This document shows positions 48,141 through 58,812 of a stretch of 64,000 nucleotides of DNA, piece after piece (within the stretch, counting starts at the first letter, position 1; every line of letters begins with the position of its first letter). The notes beneath the pieces were generated by a model. The model had not been told where the DNA came from. It saw nothing but the letters and a program-made list of their open reading frames with translations, and did no database searches. Origin of the DNA: Hydractinia symbiolongicarpus (taxonomy: Eukaryota > Cnidaria > Hydrozoa > Anthoathecata > Hydractiniidae); NCBI RefSeq assembly GCF_029227915.1, contig NC_079879.1:27408501-27472500 (forward strand), given 5' to 3'. A program made the position numbers and the translations under genes.

Positions 48141-50298
48141 AAAACCATGTGAATTGGATGGGACAAAGTGTTTATGAGTTTCGGGCATATGCTTCATTAA
48201 ACAAGGCTTAGACTTCTTGTTTAACTCTTCTAATAAATAAGGAGTCAATGACTATAGTAGAAGTCTTCGCGAACGCGCGGTCACAACTTTTGATGGTTCT
48301 CACACGTTGTATGCATCAAGTATTCGCCAAAGTTAACAAGTATGCGCTGATATAGACAATGAGCAGCTAATCGAGGCGGTTAGCAGTGGATTTAGGGCGG
48401 GATTCATTGATGTTCATGGAACTGCGCCAAAAAGTGGGGTAGCAACGTGTTTTGAATGAAAGATTGGCCGATGTTCACAAGTGTGCTTTGATCGATACGA
48501 TGAGCAGCGAGTGTGGGACTGAATGAATGATGGATGTATACAAGTAGTCACTGTTACGTGGTGTAGGAGCGTTGAACATAGATGTATGTGCCATGTTTAC
48601 AACTGTGCATGGATACTCAATATAGGTGTTGGGTGAGGGACTGATAGAGGGGTATTCACCGATGCTCCCACAAGTGCATGTAGGTGCGCCAAAAACGGTC
48701 TTAGTGTATCTCTGCTCTTTTATATCCCATTTTTTCTCGTGCAACCTAAATTTATTCCGCCTTACCGTTTTCATATAGAAAAACCCTGAAGATTACCAGA
48801 CAGAGAGAAAAACAATAAAAAAGCGTAATGGTCATTTCGGATTTATTACCAGCTTCTAATAATTTATGTTTTGGCAAAAAAAAAAGAGAAAGAAAATAAA
48901 TAAAATTTTTGACATAAAAATATACGTGAAAAAAAATATTTAACGAAACACATTTCAAAAATGCACCAAGTTTAATAACTTTTATAATAAAATCACTGTC
49001 ACAATTGTGTACACATTCGAGGTTGAAATACAAAACAATATTCAGGTTTCAGAATTATCTGATATTGTTAGAGGGGCTAGCTAAATTTGTAACCATAGAC
49101 TACAAGATAATTTCATGTAACAAATATAAATAATAAATATATAAAACACAATATGATCACTAATCAAATAACTTTTAGTGATCGCTATTTCATTGATCAT
49201 CTATATAGAATAAACCAGAATAAAAAATTTTAATAATCGCATTCGTTTATATAGCAAATGTACTTTCAAGATTTAAATTAAAAATATAATTGGTTGAGAA
49301 CTTCCAAATTATAAAAATAATAACCAGACCAGACGAGAGAAGAATACCGTTAAATTGAACGCAAATTTAACAATTCACAGAATTTAATTTTGCAAGAAAA
49401 TTTCTAGTTAAGTTTTTCAGAACTAGTTCTCAAATTCTGTAATTTACTGTAAAATTATTAGAAAATGGACACAAAGATAAAGCCTGGCGTGTTTTTAATG
49501 AAATTTTATGAGATCTAGCAGGTTTGTGAAATTCAATCCCCTTTAAGGAATCAAGAATTTTTGTAACAAACACAACCTAGACTAGATTTCTCACAAAAAT
49601 TCCTATTCATGTTATAACACATCCTTATATGGAAAACAGTACAGGATATTATATTACTTTTTCAATGTTTTTATTTTTATTATTAACTCCTGGGTATTAT
49701 AAGAGCAGATGTTTTTTAAATTTTGTAAACATCTCAAACTCACATTGTAAACAAAAATTCTTAAAATAAGCCATTTTACTTTAAATATTTGTACAATTAC
49801 TCATTCACATGCTTAAGGTATTATACAAATATTGAGAAATGTTACTCCGAATGAATTCTTCGTTTATCATGCTCAACAAATTTCGTCCCCTCATAGTTGC
49901 TGTGGTGTCTCGTTTTGTTCCGTCTTACAGAGTTTCTTAAAGAATGTCTGAAAGAGCTGAATTTTTTGTTCCATGATTTATTTCGTTGTGGTATTTTTGT
50001 AGTATAACATCTTTGTGCTTGCTTACGGCTATCAAATACTTCTAACCCATCAACAACATTAAGATACAGATCCTTATATTTATTTAAATCCATTTCAAAT
50101 CGAAATATGCCACCATTGCTGTATTTACTTTTTAATTTAAATTGTCTTTCAGCAAAGTCTCCTTGTTGTGGGAAAAACCCCATTTTTACTTTGTGTTTTT
50201 CAATTTCCAAATAAACCAAATCTCTCCAGGCAAATGTTTCCATCCTTTTAGGAAGAGTAAACTTTTCAATATATGACTCATATACGAAATGAACTCCA
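48141..50298. repeat. segmental duplication, copy 1
   Basis: A 2158-bp segment repeated at 54089-56246 with constant offset 5948 and no indel. I noticed one base difference (50187 T against 56135 A, synonymous in the FERM frame). It ends abruptly inside the FERM coding region, so this is the derived copy. Confidence 0.95.
49842..50298 (-). pseudogene. 5'-truncated duplicate of the FERM gene
   Basis: It carries the last ~152 codons and stop of the FERM protein encoded at 55790-56932, identical in protein sequence from VHFVYESYIEKF to the C-terminus. Upstream of the breakpoint at 50298 the frame enters unrelated sequence (to 50339). There is no F1 or F2 lobe and no evident promoter. Almost no decay is visible, consistent with a recent origin. 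Confidence 0.85.
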
Positions 50299-51731
50299 GT
50301 TTTACTCCGGGTAAAAACGGTCCAAGAAATGCTTATCAAAAGCGTCCGCGTTTTTCGGCCCGTAGGTTTTTAAAAACGGTCGAGGACCGTAAGTATTATA
50401 TCTTTGGTACATGGTACCATACTTTTATCTGGTATGTGTTTTAAACGTGTCTGATGGTTTTACGAGCGCTAGAATTTGAAAGTCGAATAAATTTTCTTTC
50501 GATCGAATATAAACATGCTTATGTTGAACATCGTGGAATGTCTTTTTAGCTGTCTTGAAATAGTGCCTCTTTCAATTTTACCCTTCCAGTAACAAACTTT
50601 GTTGGGTATAGAATAGTATTAAATGGTATTATTTTTCTATTTGAAGGCATTAAAACGCAAGTTGTAAGACGAATCTTCAATTCTGTTGTTTTACATTTTT
50701 TAATTTTGAAGTTTTTTTGGTAAATAAAAGCAACGGAAGTATGGGAAAATTGTAGTAAGCTACGTATGGCAGTCTCAGGAATTAAGAAATGGCGGCCATT
50801 TTTAAATTGTTTCTTTTTTATTATATTCTGTAAACTAAGGTGTGTTAATGGTCTATCTGGCTATGTCCTATGAGTATAAGTATATTTTAGGTCTCATATA
50901 GCCGACTTCTCAATTTTTCACAATATATACAAGAAACCCATCCATATAAAAAAAATTAAAACTTGTCTTTAAAGCTAGCTAGCTAGCTAAATATTTTGTG
51001 GATGTGTTGTCCCATTGTATAGCTATAGCTAGCTATGCTTTATTCTGACTAAATTTTCTCATGTATTAATTTTTTCGCAAGTTTTCATTCATCCACAAGT
51101 AACAAGGAAAAATTTAGGGTTTTTAGGCAAAATAGATGCGTTAAACCGTAGCTAGCTAGAGTTCTGTGTATAGATGAGCGAATGTTTACAAAGTTCTGTA
51201 TATGTACGCGCATTCTTACAGGCAATAAAAGAAGGACCACATAAGAAAAACTATTTCCACTAATTTATATATTTAAGGAATAAACGATCTAAAAGGAGCT
51301 GGAATTGGAATACCGTTTTTTTTAATTAAGAAAAGAAAAATGTTTTTTCCCTATAAATAACGAACTTGTGTTTATATATATATACGTTTATTCTTATTTT
51401 TTTTAAAACATTCCAAGACATAAAAATTCATTTCTTTGTGTCATTCGCCAAAATAAATTCCGTTAAAATAAACATTTTTTTGTATTCGCCAAATTAAATC
51501 CTCGCCAAATTTTATAAAATTTATCATTCGCAAAATTAAATCCCCGCCAAGTATTCCATTTTGGTCATTCACCATTAAATACTCTCCAAAATTTATCCAC
51601 TTAAGATAGTAAATAAAAATATCCTCTCTTTTTCATCTTCTTTTTCTAAAATGACAGATAATAACTTTTCTTTTCTATATATATATATAATATATATATT
51701 TATAATTACCTATGTTTTTAGATCATGTATA
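50299..51731. other. spacer between duplicate copy 1 and unknown ORF pair
   Basis: No gene is recognised. It contains GCTAGCTAGC runs (around 50982-50998 and 51020-51034) and TA-rich microsatellite just upstream of the next ORF. Confidence 0.45.
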
Positions 51732-52235
51732 ATGATGTCAGATTTAATTGATTCATATGCAGAGTTGGACGAAAAAAATATCCTCGTCATCAATTTAATA
51801 AAGTTTCACTTCGATACAATTTTAACATCTCTTAATCGAAAAATTCAAGCAAAACAAACTTTGTATAATCCCTTCAAAGTTGTCATTAATGAACGTGTCC
51901 ATTCCGAAATATTTTTAGCTGTTTATAAAGCCATTCGCGACTTCCGCACAGCTTACGGTAGAGAATTGATTGTTAAGAAAGACAAAAGTGGTATCATTAA
52001 AGAAATTAGTATTATTTTTCACCATCTTGGGTCATTGAAATTCCATTTATCAAACTTGTCTAGCCTTGATATCAATAAAATATTCAAAAAGAAGTTTAAA
52101 AGCAATGCCGTCGGTGATATAATATGTGACGATGAAAAAAAATGTATTTTACATTACAAAGTGTCAACAAAGACATTAAATATAACTGCATCGTACAAAG
52201 TTGTCAATCAATATGGTATGGTATGTAGTTATTGA
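51732..52235 (+). CDS. unrecognised 167-residue ORF
   Basis: Starts MMSDLIDSYAELDEKN at 51732, 10 nt after a strong acceptor (TATGTTTTTAG ending at 51721). The open frame upstream of this is TA-repeat-derived and probably intronic. The protein is Lys/Ile-rich and looks soluble, with a helical first half and a FHHLGSLKFHLSNLSSLDI segment. I do not recognise a family. It is followed after 55 bp by a second unknown ORF on the same strand, so the two may be one transposon's genes or an operon-like pair. A donor-like GTATGG near the end leaves room for a spliced alternative. Confidence 0.5.
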   Translation: MMSDLIDSYAELDEKNILVINLIKFHFDTILTSLNRKIQAKQTLYNPFKVVINERVHSEIFLAVYKAIRDFRTAYGRELIVKKDKSGIIKEISIIFHHLGSLKFHLSNLSSLDINKIFKKKFKSNAVGDIICDDEKKCILHYKVSTKTLNITASYKVVNQYGMVCSY

Positions 52236-52290
52236 CAGAATTGGATTTTTATCCTAGTTAAATGTTTTTATTTTGTTGTATTTCTATGCC

Positions 52291-53112
52291 ATGCCTCCTA
52301 AAGGAAAGTCAAAGGCACAAAACATTAAGTTTTCCCAGTTAGGAAAATATACATCAAACAGAAAAAAAATCAACGATATGGATTTGAAAATTTCAAATCA
52401 GAGTAACCTAATTGAGGAAAAACAAAAACAATTAGCAGCATTGAGCAGTGAGATAACTTTGATTGAAAGGGATGTTGATAAGTTAAGAAATAGATTAGCT
52501 AGAAAAAGAAAACGTGTTAGACACCTAAACTATGAGTGTAGTAAGAATAGAGTGGACTCTGAAGTCAAATTTAGCATCAGCAAGGTAACAGCTGAGAGGC
52601 GTAGTAAATTCCCATCATCTAGTGATTTAAATAGATCAGCAAAAGATACACGTCGTCTGGAAACATTTGAAGCTTGTTCTGCCATTCACGGAGGGTCTAA
52701 GGAATCTGTTCAGCCGGTTATGTTTGGTATGATTGACACATTGTGTTCGAAAATCCCCTCAAAAATGTTTGCAAAAAGTTTATTGAATGCTAAATCATCT
52801 GTAGTAAAACAGATAAAGGAAACTACCATCAAAATAGCAAATGAAGAATTTTACAATTCAGAAGATAATAAACTACGTTCTCTCAATGTTTTTTACAGCC
52901 ACAATGTCATGGGGAAAGCTAAATACATGGCAATTAGAAAGGCAAATAGAATTTCCCAGAATAAACAGAATTCAGTGGTTAATTATATTCAGTATCCTCA
53001 TTTAGCAACCATTATCAATAACATTGATATAGGAACACTACATGACATACATCCAACTCTAACCTTTGGAGATGAAACAAGAGAGTGCTTTCATGAAAAA
53101 GGTTTTTTCTGA
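52291..53112 (+). CDS. unrecognised 273-residue coiled-coil/basic protein
   Basis: Starts MPPKGKSKAQNIKFSQLGKY. Residues ~28-65 look like a coiled coil (NLIEEKQKQLAALSSEITLI...) followed by a very basic RNRLARKRKRVRHL, suggesting a nuclear or nucleic-acid-binding protein. The second half has FYSHNVMGKAKYMAIRKANR and NNIDIGTLHDIHPTLTFG. These have the look of the transposon-associated hypothetical families common in cnidarian genomes, but I cannot name the family. It is the longest intact unknown frame in the window. It lies between the two duplicate copies, with no inverted repeats found around it. Confidence 0.6.
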   Translation: MPPKGKSKAQNIKFSQLGKYTSNRKKINDMDLKISNQSNLIEEKQKQLAALSSEITLIERDVDKLRNRLARKRKRVRHLNYECSKNRVDSEVKFSISKVTAERRSKFPSSSDLNRSAKDTRRLETFEACSAIHGGSKESVQPVMFGMIDTLCSKIPSKMFAKSLLNAKSSVVKQIKETTIKIANEEFYNSEDNKLRSLNVFYSHNVMGKAKYMAIRKANRISQNKQNSVVNYIQYPHLATIINNIDIGTLHDIHPTLTFGDETRECFHEKGFF

Positions 53113-54088
53113 TTTAGAAATTTAGACACCGTTTTTTGTTTAAAAGTTCAGTATGTTGATAGTTCGTGTTAGATGTATATTTTCCTTATTTCCTTATTCT
53201 GCTATATACTTTTTGTTTGCATAACATTTGCAATGTATATTTGTGAATCAGTGAGATAGTGTCTTTCGCAAGAGTATGAATATTAATTTTCCCAATTAGA
53301 AAGCTCAAAGAAATCAATTTTTTAATATAAATGTGTGTGAATTAATGTTTTGTCAGAACATTTGGTACATAAATGTTTACGACGTAATCATATAGAAAGT
53401 ATGGTGACTATTACAGCATAAAATTTATAATATTTACATCAAAGAATATGTATTTTATACAAATATATTTTATTTTTATGAGCATGGCAATGCCAAATTT
53501 TCTCTTGCAAAAGAAAACAAATTCTAGATCATCATCATTTTTTTCTGTGAATAGATGTTATAAAACACTAGCTATATGATAGTTTATATTTTATTAAAAA
53601 AAAGTTTTCATAGTTCATATGTTTTATTTAAACAGAGTTGTTGTGTTATTATTTGCTTCATATTGAGATACAATGTGTCACAAAAGTAGTTTTTGTTGTT
53701 TGACTGTCCTGTGTGTTCTGGCAGCTAGCTAGCTGTGCTGCCTCCATCCCATCTTCTTTTTATTTTTTATTATATGCAATAATGAGTAACGGTAGCTACG
53801 AAAGCCATAAAATAACAATAATTTATCCATTTTTTACTCGTTATATACCAAATCAAAACTTTAAACACTTGCAGCAACCTTTCAGTGTGTTTAGCCAGGT
53901 AGCCATTTTTATTTTTCTACAAATCTCTCCATCGCGCTGCTGTTGTACCTGCTATTGTGAAAACCTAGGTTGCAATTGAAGGAGTGTCGAATTGCGGCGC
54001 AAACTCCATGTAACAATCCTTGACAAAATAGCCAGGCCGTTTGAAAAATACGAGTTAAGCATTTTCACACGGGAAATAGCCCGCCGTG
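53113..54088. other. gene-free spacer before duplicate copy 2
   Basis: AT-rich, with one AGCTAGCTAGCT run at about 53723-53734. No gene or RNA recognised. Confidence 0.45.
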
Positions 54089-56246
54089 AAAACCATGTGA
54101 ATTGGATGGGACAAAGTGTTTATGAGTTTCGGGCATATGCTTCATTAAACAAGGCTTAGACTTCTTGTTTAACTCTTCTAATAAATAAGGAGTCAATGAC
54201 TATAGTAGAAGTCTTCGCGAACGCGCGGTCACAACTTTTGATGGTTCTCACACGTTGTATGCATCAAGTATTCGCCAAAGTTAACAAGTATGCGCTGATA
54301 TAGACAATGAGCAGCTAATCGAGGCGGTTAGCAGTGGATTTAGGGCGGGATTCATTGATGTTCATGGAACTGCGCCAAAAAGTGGGGTAGCAACGTGTTT
54401 TGAATGAAAGATTGGCCGATGTTCACAAGTGTGCTTTGATCGATACGATGAGCAGCGAGTGTGGGACTGAATGAATGATGGATGTATACAAGTAGTCACT
54501 GTTACGTGGTGTAGGAGCGTTGAACATAGATGTATGTGCCATGTTTACAACTGTGCATGGATACTCAATATAGGTGTTGGGTGAGGGACTGATAGAGGGG
54601 TATTCACCGATGCTCCCACAAGTGCATGTAGGTGCGCCAAAAACGGTCTTAGTGTATCTCTGCTCTTTTATATCCCATTTTTTCTCGTGCAACCTAAATT
54701 TATTCCGCCTTACCGTTTTCATATAGAAAAACCCTGAAGATTACCAGACAGAGAGAAAAACAATAAAAAAGCGTAATGGTCATTTCGGATTTATTACCAG
54801 CTTCTAATAATTTATGTTTTGGCAAAAAAAAAAGAGAAAGAAAATAAATAAAATTTTTGACATAAAAATATACGTGAAAAAAAATATTTAACGAAACACA
54901 TTTCAAAAATGCACCAAGTTTAATAACTTTTATAATAAAATCACTGTCACAATTGTGTACACATTCGAGGTTGAAATACAAAACAATATTCAGGTTTCAG
55001 AATTATCTGATATTGTTAGAGGGGCTAGCTAAATTTGTAACCATAGACTACAAGATAATTTCATGTAACAAATATAAATAATAAATATATAAAACACAAT
55101 ATGATCACTAATCAAATAACTTTTAGTGATCGCTATTTCATTGATCATCTATATAGAATAAACCAGAATAAAAAATTTTAATAATCGCATTCGTTTATAT
55201 AGCAAATGTACTTTCAAGATTTAAATTAAAAATATAATTGGTTGAGAACTTCCAAATTATAAAAATAATAACCAGACCAGACGAGAGAAGAATACCGTTA
55301 AATTGAACGCAAATTTAACAATTCACAGAATTTAATTTTGCAAGAAAATTTCTAGTTAAGTTTTTCAGAACTAGTTCTCAAATTCTGTAATTTACTGTAA
55401 AATTATTAGAAAATGGACACAAAGATAAAGCCTGGCGTGTTTTTAATGAAATTTTATGAGATCTAGCAGGTTTGTGAAATTCAATCCCCTTTAAGGAATC
55501 AAGAATTTTTGTAACAAACACAACCTAGACTAGATTTCTCACAAAAATTCCTATTCATGTTATAACACATCCTTATATGGAAAACAGTACAGGATATTAT
55601 ATTACTTTTTCAATGTTTTTATTTTTATTATTAACTCCTGGGTATTATAAGAGCAGATGTTTTTTAAATTTTGTAAACATCTCAAACTCACATTGTAAAC
55701 AAAAATTCTTAAAATAAGCCATTTTACTTTAAATATTTGTACAATTACTCATTCACATGCTTAAGGTATTATACAAATATTGAGAAATGTTACTCCGAAT
55801 GAATTCTTCGTTTATCATGCTCAACAAATTTCGTCCCCTCATAGTTGCTGTGGTGTCTCGTTTTGTTCCGTCTTACAGAGTTTCTTAAAGAATGTCTGAA
55901 AGAGCTGAATTTTTTGTTCCATGATTTATTTCGTTGTGGTATTTTTGTAGTATAACATCTTTGTGCTTGCTTACGGCTATCAAATACTTCTAACCCATCA
56001 ACAACATTAAGATACAGATCCTTATATTTATTTAAATCCATTTCAAATCGAAATATGCCACCATTGCTGTATTTACTTTTTAATTTAAATTGTCTTTCAG
56101 CAAAGTCTCCTTGTTGTGGGAAAAACCCCATTTTAACTTTGTGTTTTTCAATTTCCAAATAAACCAAATCTCTCCAGGCAAATGTTTCCATCCTTTTAGG
56201 AAGAGTAAACTTTTCAATATATGACTCATATACGAAATGAACTCCA
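54089..56246. repeat. segmental duplication, copy 2 (parental)
   Basis: Matches 48141-50298. This copy is continuous with the intact FERM gene, so it is inferred to be the source. It includes the FERM C-terminal coding region and about 1.7 kb of downstream sequence, probably 3' UTR and flank. Confidence 0.95.
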
Positions 56247-56932
56247 TTTTCTGACAAAGCAATGAAAAAACTCTCTGTAGCTTTATCACAAATATTGTAA
56301 ATGATATAACCATAGAGGGGAACTTTTTGAACAAGACTAAGATATAATATATCTGCTTGTGCTGGGCGAGTACCCTGTAATTGTTTGTGATACACTCTTA
56401 CCAGTTTCATATAATTAATTTCAGAAATTGTTTCATTGCAACTCAGTGTTGTTGGAGCAAATATTTCGAATTTGTTCATTTCTGTAGAATACTCTTTTTC
56501 ATTTACATTAAAATTACCCAGTTCAGCTTGTGCTATAAAGGCATCAAGCATAGCATGTGTTTTAACATTGCAACCCAAGTCTCCATTAATCAACAGCCCT
56601 TTCATAAAATGCCTGAATAAGCGTCTTCCTTCTGCAGTTGTTATTGCTAAGTCTGGATTTCTTGGATAAACCCTCACAGCAAAGTGTAAACAAACTTCCT
56701 CAGTGTCTGAGATAGAACGCAAATATTTCAGTGTCCTTAGGTTTTCTTCCGGTTGTAACCAATTCATACCAGCATCATTTTTGTCCGAGTATCGTAAACC
56801 GAAAATTTGGCTATCGTTTGATATTTTCAGTGCATTAAATGTTTCTTCCACAAGGAAATTTCCTTTCAATTTCTTTGATTTCAAATGTATATGTATATTT
56901 TCACCATTAGGTAATATTATGCTAAAGTCCAT
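55790..56932 (-). CDS. intronless FERM-domain protein
   Basis: A single exon of 380 residues. The order fits a FERM module. An F1 ubiquitin-like lobe (about 1-85) starts MDFSIILPNGENIHIHLKSK and includes FGLRYSDKNDAGMNWLQPEE. An alpha-helical F2 lobe (about 105-205) has RLFRHFMKGLLINGDLGCN. An F3 PH-like lobe (about 210-320) has YGYIIYNICDKA and FRFEMDLNKYKDLY. FERM modules tether membrane proteins and phosphoinositides to the cortex. The tail (about 330-380) is strongly basic (SVRRNKTRHH). No kinase, phosphatase, PDZ or actin-binding domain follows, so it is a FERM-only protein. The lack of introns in an intron-rich neighbourhood suggests an old retrocopy. The subfamily was not identified. 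Confidence 0.8.
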   Translation of the reverse strand: MDFSIILPNGENIHIHLKSKKLKGNFLVEETFNALKISNDSQIFGLRYSDKNDAGMNWLQPEENLRTLKYLRSISDTEEVCLHFAVRVYPRNPDLAITTAEGRRLFRHFMKGLLINGDLGCNVKTHAMLDAFIAQAELGNFNVNEKEYSTEMNKFEIFAPTTLSCNETISEINYMKLVRVYHKQLQGTRPAQADILYLSLVQKVPLYGYIIYNICDKATESFFIALSENGVHFVYESYIEKFTLPKRMETFAWRDLVYLEIEKHKVKMGFFPQQGDFAERQFKLKSKYSNGGIFRFEMDLNKYKDLYLNVVDGLEVFDSRKQAQRCYTTKIPQRNKSWNKKFSSFRHSLRNSVRRNKTRHHSNYEGTKFVEHDKRRIHSE

Positions 56933-56959
56933 CCTTCAAGTACAATCTTTTTTAAAGTA

Positions 56960-57990
56960 AACGAAAAATACGAAAACTTAGCAATAGCTATTTTTAAAAA
57001 AACGTGCCCTTCTTTGCGACATTTCCACTGCTTATAATTAAACTTCCCGCCTGTCGGTTTCTTAAAATAGCTACACCCCCAATCCATGGATTCGACGTCT
57101 TCTGATATTTCTATTTAAAAGTATAGCTGGAATGCCTAGAATGGGTGACCATGGATATGTAAACAAATGGAAATTGCTTCACTCTCCATCGCAGTGTTTA
57201 CAACTGTGACAAATCCTATGATCAAGACCCGTAACCTGGAACCAAACCCCGAACCCCGAAACCCGGTAATCAATACCCCGTTGCCTTTTCCATTTGGCTT
57301 TCTGATTTCTTCATATCTCGGGACAGCAAGAAACTCGCCAGTCCTTACTGGGTTTTAGGGCCGGCAATAATGAAGACCGGTATGAAAAAGAAATCGTTAA
57401 AAAAGATTGTATTTTTTTGTCGAATATATTTATTGTTTACATTGTTTTGCAGTTGTGGGGCACCGTACCCATCAAACTTTCAAATTCTATTCCTACAAGT
57501 CAAACTTATTTTTAACAAAGTATTTTTGTTAAATTAGATTAAAAAATTAAAGGCCGCCACCAACCTCGTCCCCAGTCTTGTTGGGCTTTTTATATTTGGA
57601 CGGCATGCAAATATGAAAACCCTAACAAGTCCTGTACACCCCTACCTTAAAAAAAACTTGGGAAGTAAGTCCTGTACACCCTACCTTAAAAAAACTTAGG
57701 AAGTTGTCCATTTTATGCATTTAGCAAAATTCAAAGAGCTGCCCATTAAACTGTAACCAACCATTCAATTAAGTACCGAAATCGAGTATCGTTCAAAAAT
57801 AAAATAATACATCAAAACCAATCATTTTTATAAATTTGTGTCTTTTACACAACTAAACATTGTTTGATTTGACAATTCCGAAATATATTCGGCATGTATG
57901 CGTTTAGATAAAAACAAGCTTCAACCACAGCAGAAAAAGCATTGTTTAATGCTTCAACATTTTTCAAAAAATAGCATTTTTGTAAGTTAA
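56960..57990. other. intergenic stretch
   Basis: No gene is seen. It contains a two-copy ~36-bp direct repeat (AAGTCCTGTACACCCCTACC type) at about 57628-57702. Confidence 0.45.
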
Positions 57991-57992
57991 GT

Positions 57993-58320
57993 ATAAGTTG
58001 TAACAAAATCTTAGTTGTAGCAAAATCTTAGTTGTAACAAATTCTTAGTTGTAACAAAATCTTAGTTGTAACAAAATCTTAGTTGTAACAAAATCTTAGT
58101 TGTAACAAAATCTTAGTTGTAACAAAATTGAAGTTGTAACAAAATTTTAGTTGTAAGAAAATCTTAGTTGTAACAAAATTGAAGTTGTAACAAAATTGAA
58201 GTTGCAACAAAATTGAAGTTGTAACAAAATCTTAGTTGTAACAAAATTGAAGTTGTAACAAAATTGAAGTTGTAACAAAATTGAAGTTGTAACAAAATTG
58301 AAGTTGTAACAAAATCTAAG
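57993..58320. repeat. 17-bp minisatellite, ~19 copies
   Basis: Tandem TTGTAACAAAATCTTAG and TTGTAACAAAATTGAAG variants; the first variant dominates at the left and the second at the right. Open frames across it are artefacts. Confidence 0.95.
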
Positions 58321-58419
58321 CGTATCGAAGGCTACAGTGTTAAATGATGATAAAAAAAGGCGGTAACAAAGACGTACAAACACGTTGCAAAATCCCGTCG
58401 CAAAAGAGTTTGTTTCTTA

Positions 58420-58708
58420 AGGGAGATTTTCACGAAGCGAATTGAACGGCGAATTCGATGGCGAATTGTATCTGAGCATGCGCAGTTTTGTTTGTTTTGA
58501 TTTTGCATCGAAATATTCGCTTCGCTGAAAAGTAGAAACAGTTCCTACTTTTTAGCGGCTAAAGGTTTCGCTGCTAGATTTTTACCAATCAGAACGCGGT
58601 TAACTAATGTAAACAATGAATTTTGCGCCTTATTTATTTTGTCGTGAAAATTAAAAATCGAATTCGCCATCGAATTCGCCGTTCAATTCGCTTCGTGAAA
58701 ATCCCCCT
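58420..58708. mobile_element. 289-bp Harbinger-like MITE
   Basis: Terminal inverted repeats of about 45 bp: left AGGGAGATTTTCACGAAGCG, right reverse complement AGGGGGATTTTCACGAAGCG, both continuing AATTGAACGGCGAATTCGAT. They are flanked by a 3-bp TTA duplication (58417-58419 and 58709-58711), as in PIF/Harbinger elements. No coding capacity. Confidence 0.85.
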
Positions 58709-58812
58709 TTACGCAACAATATTTTTTTAAAAAAACAGCAATGACTTCTTAGTAAAACCAACTAGTTGACGAATACAACTTAAACACCTGTTCTTGAAAC
58801 ATCTATTAGTAA

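Noticed and set aside
48475-49033. Two minus-strand frames (99 and 93 codons), repeated at 54423-54981
   Set aside because: Identical in both copies only because of the recent duplication; no recognisable domain or splice context. Most likely downstream sequence or 3' UTR of the FERM gene.
51651-51731. Upstream extension of the unknown ORF (Met-Thr-Asp-Asn-Asn start)
   Set aside because: It runs through a TA microsatellite and ends at a good splice acceptor, so the ATG at 51732 is preferred.
58147-58383. Minus-strand 78-codon frame rich in Asn-Phe-Val-Thr-Thr
   Set aside because: It is a translation of the 17-bp minisatellite.
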